A DNA stretch of 64,000 nucleotides from Lawsonibacter faecis (GTDB lineage Bacteria; Bacillota; Clostridia; Oscillospirales; Oscillospiraceae): contig NZ_JACOPQ010000003.1 of NCBI RefSeq assembly GCF_014287675.1, positions 124,001-188,000 on the forward strand, written 5' to 3'. This document shows, in pieces, positions 51,826-58,847 of the stretch; position 1 is the first letter of the stretch; each line of letters begins with the position of its first letter. The position numbers were made by a program, and so were the translations under genes. The notes beneath the pieces were generated by a model. It saw only the letters and a program-made list of their open reading frames with translations. It did no database searches and was not told the DNA's origin.

Positions 51826-52656
51826 TTATCCCTTCACCGCGCCGGCAGTCAGGCCCTGAATGAAGTAGCGCTGCAGGAAGACGAAGATGATGGTCACCGG
51901 TATGGCGGACACAATGGAGGCCGCCATCATATAGCCCCAGTTGGTGGACGCCTCACCCAGGAAGGTCATCACCAGGCCGGAGGCCAGGGTACGCCGTGCG
52001 GAGTCGGTGACCAGGGTCATGGAGTAGAGAAGGTCGTTCCAGCTCCATACGAAGCCGTAGATGGCGATGGAGATCATGCCGGGCACGGCCATGGGAAAGA
52101 CGATTTTGGTCATGATCCGCCAGTGGCCCGCGCCGTCGATCTTGGCGCTCTCGATGAGGGAGTCGGGGATGTTGTCAAAGTAGCTCTTCAGGGTCCAGGT
52201 ACCCACCGGGAGGGTAAAGACCACATAGCTGATGAGCAGGGCCCAGTAGCTGCCCAGCAGGCCCAGCTTGTTCATCAGGGTGTAGATGGACAGCAGCAGG
52301 ATGGCCTGGGGGAAGGCCTGGCTCATCATAAATAGGCCCATGACGAATTTGCGGCCCCGGTAGCGGAATTTGGAGAAGCTGTATCCCGCGAAGGCGCAGA
52401 CCACGGTGGCCATCAAGCTGGAGCCGAAGGAGACGATGAGGCTGTTCTTCAGGTAGCCCATAATCTTGGCGTCGGTGACGATGTGGATGATGTTGTCCAG
52501 GGTCAGGGGTCCTGTGAAGAAGTAGCTGCTGAAGGTCTCCGCCGTGGGCTTCAGCGCGGTATTGATCATCCACAGCAGGGGGAAGAACACGAAGAAGCCG
52601 ATAACGACAAGTGCCACCCAGAAGAAGGCGCGGAACGGCTTTGTCTTTTGAAACAT
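51826..52656 (-). CDS. ABC sugar transporter permease, MalG type
   Basis: This 276-residue inner-membrane permease has six predicted helices and the EAA-loop signature around ESAKIDGAGHWRIMTKIVFPMAVPG. It belongs to the carbohydrate-uptake CUT1 class. It starts 14 bp after the partner permease. The 117 bp between its stop and the GH2 start contain a GTAAACG-cored operator-like site (51724-51737), so the transporter and enzymes may be partly separately controlled. No ATPase gene is present in the cluster. Confidence 0.95.
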   Translation of the reverse strand: MFQKTKPFRAFFWVALVVIGFFVFFPLLWMINTALKPTAETFSSYFFTGPLTLDNIIHIVTDAKIMGYLKNSLIVSFGSSLMATVVCAFAGYSFSKFRYRGRKFVMGLFMMSQAFPQAILLLSIYTLMNKLGLLGSYWALLISYVVFTLPVGTWTLKSYFDNIPDSLIESAKIDGAGHWRIMTKIVFPMAVPGMISIAIYGFVWSWNDLLYSMTLVTDSARRTLASGLVMTFLGEASTNWGYMMAASIVSAIPVTIIFVFLQRYFIQGLTAGAVKG

Positions 52657-52670
52657 TTCTCATTCCCTCC

Positions 52671-53561
52671 TTAATCCGGGTCGTTGACTTTGCGCAGGTA
52701 CAGAATGCTGAACCCGGCCAGCAGCACCGCCCAGATGGTGCCAACGGTGGCCGCCTTGCCCATGTTCCAGTTCTTGAACGCCGTGGTGTATACCTCGATA
52801 GAGAGGGTTGTGGTGGCCCGTGCCGGGCCACCCTGGACCATGGTCCAGGGCAGGTCGAAGTGCTGGAGGTTGCCGATGAGGCCCAGTATAAAGACCAGGA
52901 TGGCGGTCTGCTTCATGCCGGGCAGGATAATCTTCCAGAAGGTCTTCCAGTTGTTGGCGCCGTCGATGTGGGCGGCCTCCACCTGCTCCAGGGAGACGCT
53001 CTGCAGCCCGCCCAGAAGGAACGCCATGTACCAGGGCAGCATCTGCCAGGTGCGGGCGATGACGACGCACAAGAGCGCCGTGTTGGTCTGGCCCAGCCAG
53101 GGGATGCCCGTCTCCAGAATGCCCAGCGCCTCCAGGATGCTGTTGAGGATGCCGTACTGCCCGTTGAAAATCCAGCTCCACAGAAAGCCGATGGCGGTGC
53201 CGGGGATAATCCAGTTGACCAGCGTCACGCCCCGGAGAAACTCCGCGCCCCGGAAGCCCTGGTTGAGCACAATGGCCCAGATGAGACCCAGGGTAAAGGG
53301 CAGAATGGTGCTGCCCAGGACAAAGGCGAGCGTGGTCATCAGCGTCTTGCCGAAGTACGGGTCCTTAAAGACCTTCATGTAGTTTGTGAGGCCCACCACG
53401 TCATACTCCGGGGAGAGCATGGACCGGTTGGTGAAGCTCATCAGGATGGCGTCCACAAAGGGGTAGAGGATGATTGCGACAAACACGGCCAGTCCGGGGA
53501 CAATCAGCAGGAATCCCACCTGGCCGTTGGTGAGCTTGCCGCCGTTTCTGATTTTGTTCAT
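52671..53561 (-). CDS. ABC sugar transporter permease, MalF type
   Basis: This 296-residue CUT1 permease has about six helices and an EAA loop at EAAHIDGANNWKTFWKIILPGM. With the MalG-type protein it forms the membrane channel for a binding-protein-dependent sugar importer. The ATG at 53561 has GCGGAGG upstream, in the gap that carries a palindromic repeat and a stem-loop after the binding-protein gene. Confidence 0.95.
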   Translation of the reverse strand: MNKIRNGGKLTNGQVGFLLIVPGLAVFVAIILYPFVDAILMSFTNRSMLSPEYDVVGLTNYMKVFKDPYFGKTLMTTLAFVLGSTILPFTLGLIWAIVLNQGFRGAEFLRGVTLVNWIIPGTAIGFLWSWIFNGQYGILNSILEALGILETGIPWLGQTNTALLCVVIARTWQMLPWYMAFLLGGLQSVSLEQVEAAHIDGANNWKTFWKIILPGMKQTAILVFILGLIGNLQHFDLPWTMVQGGPARATTTLSIEVYTTAFKNWNMGKAATVGTIWAVLLAGFSILYLRKVNDPD

Positions 53562-53575
53562 GGGGATACCTCCGC

Positions 53576-53650
53576 AGGATGTATCTGAAAAGTCGGGGCG
53601 CCTGGGATTCTGTCAGACAGGTGGGTGCTCCGACTTTTCAGATGCACCCT
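53576..53650. repeat. 75-bp palindromic repeat, second copy of the dispersed element
   Basis: Left arm AGGATGTATCTGAAAAGTCG and right arm ending TTTTCAGATGCACCCT are near-perfect inverted repeats of about 24 bp around a 27-bp centre. The arm is the same sequence as the element at 22961-23038. It lies immediately before the permease ribosome site, where a hairpin would lower permease expression relative to the binding protein. Confidence 0.75.
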
Positions 53651-53689
53651 CAAAATGGGTGTGAGGCTGTCAGGCTGCGCGGTGGAAGC

Positions 53690-53725
53690 CACGCCCCCGG
53701 CCCCGTTTCCGTGGCCGGGGGCGTG
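53690..53725 (-). other. Stem-loop downstream of the sugar-binding protein gene
   Basis: CACGCCCCCGGCC and its complement (13 bp) with a 10-base loop begin about 60 bp past the binding-protein stop. Such hairpins commonly hold binding-protein mRNA levels above those of the permeases. Confidence 0.6.
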
Positions 53726-53785
53726 TGTTCCTTCAGCCGCTGCGCGGCTGGGCTCGTTCAGGCTGCTGTGGGTAACATACGGGTT

Positions 53786-55132
53786 TTACAGGGCCTCCAG
53801 GCGGGCGGCCATGTCGGACACGGCCTGCTCGGCGGTCTTCTGGCCCAGGAGGGCGTACTGCAGCTCCTCGGTGATGACGCTCTTCACCTCGTTGGCGTTG
53901 GCCATGCGGGCGGTCTCCTCCAGGCGGGCGGTGGCGGTGGAGGTGATGAAGCCCTTCAGGTATGCGTCGCTCTTCACCTCGTCCAGCTCGGCGGCGCTCT
54001 TGGTGACGGGGGGCATGCCGTTGTTCTTGAAGTAGTCCAGGGCCACCTCGTCGCTCACCAGGGTCTTGGCCAGCTCGGCGGCCTGCTCCTGATACTCGGA
54101 GTTTTTGAAGGTCACCAGCATATGGCCCCACATGGTGGACTGGGGCTTGTCGCCGTCCTTCAGGACGGGGCGGACCATGGCCGAGCAGACGTTGACGACC
54201 TCGTCGGGGTCCACGCCGTTGTTGACGGCCTGGCCCTTGGCGACCACGGCGTCGTCATAGAAGGCGACCTTGCCCTGGGCGAAGAGCTGGCGGGCCTCGC
54301 CGCGGCCGGTGTCCATGGCGATGTAGCCCTTGCTCATCATATCCTGATACCACTTCACGCACTCCACGGCGGCCTCGCTGTTGATGGAGACGCTGCCGTC
54401 CTCATTGAAGATGGAGCCGCCGAAGGTCCACAGCCAGGGCATGAAGTCGCCGGCGCAGGTGGCGTCCTTGGTGGAGACGGCGTAGGGGATCACGTCGGGG
54501 TTGGCGGCCTTCAGGTCGGCCAGGCACTTCTCAAAGTCCTCCATGCTGGTAGGAGGCGCGTCCCAGCCGGCGGCGGAGAGCATCTCGGGGTTATAGACCA
54601 TGGAGATGGAGGCCATGCTCCAGGGCAGGCCCAGCTGCTCACCGTTCACGTTGCCGGTATCCAGGGCGGACTGCTCGAAGGTCTCCTTCATGAAGTCCTC
54701 GCCCAGAATGTCGTTCCAGTCGGCCAGCACGCCGGCCTGGGCAACCGTGTTGAAAATGCCGATGTCGGCCTGAGCCAGGTCGAGCTGCTCACTGTTGTTC
54801 TGGGAGCGGATGAGGAGCTGCTGGGCGGTGTCGGCCCAGGTCCAGCCCACCCAGGTGACGGTGTTGCCGCTCTGGTCCTCATAGGTCTTTCTCATGCGCT
54901 GGAAGATATCCTTGCTGGCCTCTTCCTCGCCGGACCAGCCGGCCCAGACAACATTGACGCTGTCGGCGGCGGGCTCGGAGGGCTGGGACGCGCTGGGGCC
55001 GGCGGGCTGGGAGGCGCTGGGCTGGGCGGCGCTGGGGGACTCGGAGGGCTTGGGGCTGTCGCCGCAGCCGGCGAGCAGGGAGAGGGACAGTGCGCAGGCC
55101 AGGCCCGCGGCAAGAAGTTTGCGCTTTTTCAT
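53786..55132 (-). CDS. ABC sugar-binding lipoprotein
   Basis: This 448-residue family-1 extracellular solute-binding protein has a signal sequence with lipobox SLLAGC (Cys about 22), then a long Ser/Pro/Ala-rich linker (25-55). The MalE-like fold begins at VNVVWAGWSGEE. It delivers an oligosaccharide to the two permeases downstream. The chosen start is the ATG at 55132, nine bases after AAAGGAAG. An in-frame ATG at 55138 sits too close to that site. The ligand is not deducible, but the neighbouring surface hydrolases imply plant or host glycan fragments. Confidence 0.94.
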   Translation of the reverse strand: MKKRKLLAAGLACALSLSLLAGCGDSPKPSESPSAAQPSASQPAGPSASQPSEPAADSVNVVWAGWSGEEEASKDIFQRMRKTYEDQSGNTVTWVGWTWADTAQQLLIRSQNNSEQLDLAQADIGIFNTVAQAGVLADWNDILGEDFMKETFEQSALDTGNVNGEQLGLPWSMASISMVYNPEMLSAAGWDAPPTSMEDFEKCLADLKAANPDVIPYAVSTKDATCAGDFMPWLWTFGGSIFNEDGSVSINSEAAVECVKWYQDMMSKGYIAMDTGRGEARQLFAQGKVAFYDDAVVAKGQAVNNGVDPDEVVNVCSAMVRPVLKDGDKPQSTMWGHMLVTFKNSEYQEQAAELAKTLVSDEVALDYFKNNGMPPVTKSAAELDEVKSDAYLKGFITSTATARLEETARMANANEVKSVITEELQYALLGQKTAEQAVSDMAARLEAL

Positions 55133-55215
55133 GTTCATTCTTCCTTTCTGGTGATGATGGTTTGAGACAGCTTCTTTAAAACACAGCATTCCTGGTCTCG
55201 CTGTTGTTTCCAATC

Positions 55216-55232
55216 AGGGTGTTTCCGATAAG
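55216..55232 (+). repeat. Short relative of the dispersed repeat
   Basis: AGGGTGTTTCCGATAAG matches 15 of 17 bases of the AGGGTGTATCTGATAAG unit at 22931-22960. It lies 84 bp upstream of the binding-protein start, between it and the FAD-enzyme stop. It is possibly a degenerate copy. Confidence 0.45.
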
Positions 55233-55244
55233 CAGCGGATCCCG

Positions 55245-55258
55245 CGTAAACGCTTTAA
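55245..55258 (-). promoter_or_regulatory. Candidate cre/LacI-family operator
   Basis: Read leftward, TTAAAGCGTTTACG matches 12 of 14 positions of the CcpA cre consensus (TGWAARCGYTWNCW) and has a TAAA-GCG-TTTA palindrome core. It overlaps the stop codon of the FAD-enzyme gene, upstream of the sugar-binding protein gene. A related GTAAACG-cored site lies at 51724-51737. Confidence 0.5.
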
Positions 55259-57432
55259 GCTTCAGCCGGGCCGTAGGCCCGCACCTCATAGACGGCGGGG
55301 CTGCGTTCCCCCCACGCGGCGTCGGCGCAGACGCGCAGGGCGCAGGCCCGCACGGGCCGGGGCAGCTGCGCCAACAGAAGCCGCTGGCAGTTGTCCCTTT
55401 GGGTAAAGACGGTCTCAAGCGCGCCGTCCTCCCCCCGCACCTGAATGCGCAGATCCCGCACCAGCTGGGCGGGCATCTCCTCCCGGGCGGTAAAGTGATG
55501 GCTCTCGTCCCACTGCCGGGTGTGGCTGCTGGGCAGCTCCATGGAGAGCTCCGGGTCCAGGTAGAGGCGCACCTCGCTCAGCTCCACCGGCGTCTCCCAC
55601 CTCAGCTCCAGCCAGGGACTCTCGTCCCCCGGCGCGGCGCACCACTGGTTGGGTCCGCCCCAGGGCCTGGCGTAGCCGTTGATCGCCTGGGCGGGGGCGT
55701 AGAGCCCGGCGTCGCCCTCATAGGCCAGCATGGGCTCGCAGTACTCCGACCGGGACGCCCGCCCGCAGACGAAGCCCGTGCGGCCGGGCCGGGTAAGGCC
55801 CAGCTCCGCGCCGGGCGCGTTCTCAAAGACCAGCGTGCAGAATGCGCCTCCCATTCCCGGGGGAACAGAATAGTCCAGACGGTGTTCGCCCTTCTCCAGC
55901 TTCCAGACCGCGTTCCCCGCGGCCTCGCCGGGGCGGAGGCGGCTGGGGAGCATGGAGCGGTGGGCCCTGGCCCGCAGCTCCACCGGCCGGTCGCATGTCA
56001 CGGTGAAGGCCACCCGGCCGCCCTCAACGGCGGGGAAGGTCACGAAGCCCCCCTCGTCCAGAGGGTAGCTCCCCGCCCGGGGGCCGCAGGCCCCGCTGTG
56101 GTGGCTGCTGGCGGCCGCCGCCGCCCTGCCCGCCAGGTTCGCGCCGTCCTCCGACCGCACGCCGGGGATGAACATATCCTCCCGCAGGAGGGTCTCCCGC
56201 ACGCCGCTTACCTCCGCGCAGTCCAGCTCGGCGGGCGATTTGCCCAAGCGGACGCAGACGGCCGCCAGCGTTCCGGCTGCCTGGCCGGAAAGGGCGCAGG
56301 TGTTCATGATGCGGGTGGAGACAAAGGCGTCCCGCTCGGTCCCGATGTTCCGTCCGGCGAAGATGAGATTTGGCACCTGCCGGTTGTAGAGGGTGCGCAG
56401 AGGCACCTGGTAGACGTTCACCGGAATCTGTACACAGTTTTCCTCGTGTGCGTCGTGCATGCCCCCCGCCGGGTGGTAGTCCATATACCATCCGCCGTAG
56501 AAGGCCCCGTCAGGGAACTGCCGGGCGCCGAGCAGGTCCTCGCCCCGAAGTCGATACTCGGTCTCCATCCGGCGGCTCTCCCGCTTGCCGGGGAGGCTCC
56601 CCAGCCAGTCCAGCGTATAGCAGTCGGCGTCGAACCTGCCGCTGTTCTTGATGTAATTCCACACGCCCAGCACCAGCCGCTTCAGCTCCAGGGCGATGTC
56701 CTGGGCGTCGCCGATGGTGTTGCGCACCCCGCCGTACTCGAACCACCAGCAGTCGCTGCCGCTGAGCTGCTCATTGACGATCCGCCCGCCCCGGCCCAGC
56801 ATCTGCTCGATTTTCTCCATGTCGTAGGCGTAGTTGGGGGGGATGAAGCGGACCGGGTGGTCCTCCCTGCGGGTGTAGTACAGAATGGAGCTGCCCTGGA
56901 GCTGCGCGCCGGGCAGCTGGGGCCCGTCGGTGGGCTCCACCCGGCGATCTCCCACGTAGAAGGGGATACCCGCCTCGGCGCCCAGCGTGCCGTCCCCCGT
57001 GGCGTCGATGAAGCAGTCGGCGCAGACGCGCAGCCTCCGCTCCGCGCCCTGCTGCACACCCTCTATGTAGCCGATCCTGCCGCCGTTCATCGCCAGCTCG
57101 AAAACCTCGGTATTCAGGAAAAACGTCAGGTTCCGCTGGCTCATGACCGCGTCCAGCAACGTCTCGCTCCAGAAGAGGGGGTTGCCGTCCGGGTTTCTGT
57201 AGAAGTTCTCCAGCTTAAGGCGGCCCCAGACTCCCATCTCCTCGGCAAACAAGCTGCCCGCCCCGGTGGCGCCCCGGGTCCAGACCCGGATCTCGCTGCT
57301 GGAATTGCCGCCCAGTACCGGCCGGTTGCCCAGCAGGACCGTCTCAATTCCCAGCCGCGCCGCGGCCAGCGCCGCGCAGACTCCGGCGGGGCCGGCCCCT
57401 ATCACTGCGAGCTGTTTTCTGATTTCCTGCAT
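55255..57432 (-). CDS. FAD-dependent oxidoreductase with C-terminal discoidin-like domain
   Basis: This 725-residue protein has an N-terminal dinucleotide-binding motif (GAGPAG, residues 11-16), then GGNSSSE and IDATGDGTL, typical of the PF12831 FAD_oxidored family. A C-terminal beta-sandwich of the F5/8 (discoidin) kind (about 590-725) includes a conserved WLELRWETP strand. There is no signal peptide, so it is cytosolic. The reaction is not established for this subgroup. Its place at the head of an ABC/glycosidase operon suggests redox modification of an imported sugar. The start is the ATG at 57432. An ATG at 57438 is also possible. Confidence 0.88.
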   Translation of the reverse strand: MQEIRKQLAVIGAGPAGVCAALAAARLGIETVLLGNRPVLGGNSSSEIRVWTRGATGAGSLFAEEMGVWGRLKLENFYRNPDGNPLFWSETLLDAVMSQRNLTFFLNTEVFELAMNGGRIGYIEGVQQGAERRLRVCADCFIDATGDGTLGAEAGIPFYVGDRRVEPTDGPQLPGAQLQGSSILYYTRREDHPVRFIPPNYAYDMEKIEQMLGRGGRIVNEQLSGSDCWWFEYGGVRNTIGDAQDIALELKRLVLGVWNYIKNSGRFDADCYTLDWLGSLPGKRESRRMETEYRLRGEDLLGARQFPDGAFYGGWYMDYHPAGGMHDAHEENCVQIPVNVYQVPLRTLYNRQVPNLIFAGRNIGTERDAFVSTRIMNTCALSGQAAGTLAAVCVRLGKSPAELDCAEVSGVRETLLREDMFIPGVRSEDGANLAGRAAAAASSHHSGACGPRAGSYPLDEGGFVTFPAVEGGRVAFTVTCDRPVELRARAHRSMLPSRLRPGEAAGNAVWKLEKGEHRLDYSVPPGMGGAFCTLVFENAPGAELGLTRPGRTGFVCGRASRSEYCEPMLAYEGDAGLYAPAQAINGYARPWGGPNQWCAAPGDESPWLELRWETPVELSEVRLYLDPELSMELPSSHTRQWDESHHFTAREEMPAQLVRDLRIQVRGEDGALETVFTQRDNCQRLLLAQLPRPVRACALRVCADAAWGERSPAVYEVRAYGPAEA

Positions 57433-57600
57433 CTCCATCACCTTACTTATCCCGGCGGAGTGTGTCTTGAAAATTCTGTCCTCCGGCAGTCCTGTATTTT
57501 GAAGACAGCTTTTTTTACTTTTGGACTTCTGTCGGTTCACGTCCCCAATTTGACCAAGTTTCCACCGCTTCATCCGGGTCATTTCTTCTATTTCGCCTTA

Positions 57601-57629
57601 ATCATAGCAGGCTGCAACCGTCTATGCAA
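57601..57629 (-). promoter_or_regulatory. Sigma-A promoter of the FAD-enzyme/ABC/SLH operon
   Basis: Read leftward, TTGCAT (57629-57624), 17 bp, TATGAT (57606-57601). It implies a 160-nt leader to the FAD-enzyme gene, containing an imperfect GTCTT-AAAAT hairpin. It is divergent from the PocR-AraC promoter. Confidence 0.65.
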
Positions 57630-57670
57630 TGATTTTTCCACACAACTTCTGGATTTTTCTGCATCAAATA

Positions 57671-57699
57671 TTGACTTATTCAGCAGATAAGTCTATCAT
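57671..57699 (+). promoter_or_regulatory. Promoter of the PocR-AraC gene with operator palindrome in its spacer
   Basis: TTGACT (57671-57676), 17 bp, TATCAT (57694-57699). A perfect inverted repeat, GACTTAT-N7-ATAAGTC (57673-57693), fills the space between the two boxes, as expected for a repressor site or autoregulation. Confidence 0.7.
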
Positions 57700-57738
57700 A
57701 GAAACTGGACAAATTTAGGTGTGGGGGGACGGGAATCA

Positions 57739-58695
57739 ATGGGCAATTCCTACAAAGCGCTGAGCGACTACCTGCGCTTTCTCCGTGACAGATGGGGCCT
57801 GCAGGTCTGTATCAAGGACTTCAGCGGCTTCATTCCAATCAACAAGGAGCTGGACGAGGCGCTCCAGCCCTTCCTGGCCCACACCAGCCCGTTCTGCATG
57901 TACATGAAGTCCGACCCGGAGCACTACCGGGTATGCCTCTCCATGATCCGCCTGATGTACAATAAATGCGAGAAGCACCAGGGCGCCTATTTCGGCGTCT
58001 GCCACGCGGGGCTGGGGGAGTATGTGCTGCCCATCCGCAGCGGCGGCACCCTGCTCGGCTCCATCAACGCGGGATTTTTCCAGACCACCCCCCGGCTCAC
58101 CGAGGCCCGCATCCGCCGCACCTGCCGCCGCTGTTCGCCGCTGAACGCGGACGAGGCTCTGCACCTCTACCGCACCTCCATCCAAAATCCCGTCGTGGAG
58201 GCCAAGGACATCCTGCCCGGCCTGGAGCTGCTGGCCGAGTACCTGGGGCAGACCTACCGGATGCTCCAGCCCACCCACACCCAGCCCAACGCCGCCCGCC
58301 GCTACCACAACTCCAGCGAGGACAATATCCTCACCCACGCCATTGAGTACATCCGCCTCAACGCGGGCGGCCATATCACCGTGTCCGATCTGGCCGCCTT
58401 CTGCCACTGCAGCGAGTCCTATCTCAGCCGCATTTTCAAAAAGCGCACAGGGGTCAACATCAACGTCTATGTCAACAAGGTCCGTATGGAGCTGGCGAAA
58501 AACCACCTGCTGCTCTCCCGGGAGAACATCGCCGAGATCGCCGCCGGCGTGGGCTTCAACGATCCCAACTACTTCTCCCGGGTTTTCACCCAGATTATCG
58601 GTATCCCGCCCACGGAGTTTCGCCGCCGCTTCCAGCGGGACATCCCCTACGGGGACGACAAAGAGGACCCCGCCCCGGCGCCGAAGAGCGTATAA
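57739..58695 (+). CDS. PocR-domain AraC-family regulator
   Basis: This 318-residue regulator has an N-terminal PocR ligand-binding domain (about 10-165, with conserved Cys residues in FCMYMK, RVCLSM, NKCEKH and GVCHAG). Two AraC helix-turn-helix units follow (about 205-300; ESYLSRIFKKRTG and DPNYFSRVF). PocR domains sense small molecules such as diols or hydrocarbon derivatives. It diverges from the FAD-enzyme operon and is its probable controller. The start is the ATG at 57739 after GGACGGGA. The stop codon is embedded in a 52-bp palindrome. Confidence 0.93.
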   Translation: MGNSYKALSDYLRFLRDRWGLQVCIKDFSGFIPINKELDEALQPFLAHTSPFCMYMKSDPEHYRVCLSMIRLMYNKCEKHQGAYFGVCHAGLGEYVLPIRSGGTLLGSINAGFFQTTPRLTEARIRRTCRRCSPLNADEALHLYRTSIQNPVVEAKDILPGLELLAEYLGQTYRMLQPTHTQPNAARRYHNSSEDNILTHAIEYIRLNAGGHITVSDLAAFCHCSESYLSRIFKKRTGVNINVYVNKVRMELAKNHLLLSRENIAEIAAGVGFNDPNYFSRVFTQIIGIPPTEFRRRFQRDIPYGDDKEDPAPAPKSV

Positions 58696-58740
58696 GCGCA
58701 GCCGCCCGGCACAATTGTGCCGGGCGGCTGCGCTTATACG
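58689..58740 (+). terminator. 52-bp perfect palindrome overlapping the PocR-AraC stop
   Basis: CGTATAAGCGCAGCCGCCCG... runs 26 bp on each side of AA/TT with no loop and no mismatch. It includes the TAA stop codon. It works on either strand but lacks a T-run. Confidence 0.7.
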
Positions 58741-58792
58741 CCTCCAGGGACTTTCTGCCGACAATTGGCTTCCTTTTCCTGTCGGTTCAGTA

Positions 58793-58798
58793 TATAAT
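58793..58798 (+). promoter_or_regulatory. -10 element ahead of the hybrid kinase
   Basis: A perfect TATAAT lies 50 bp before the kinase start. The -35 (CTTCCT, 18 bp upstream) is poor, so an activator is likely needed. Confidence 0.35.
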
Positions 58799-58847
58799 GA
58801 TGGCGAACTGTTCAGTCATACCCCAATCAGGATGAGGAGCGGACGCA

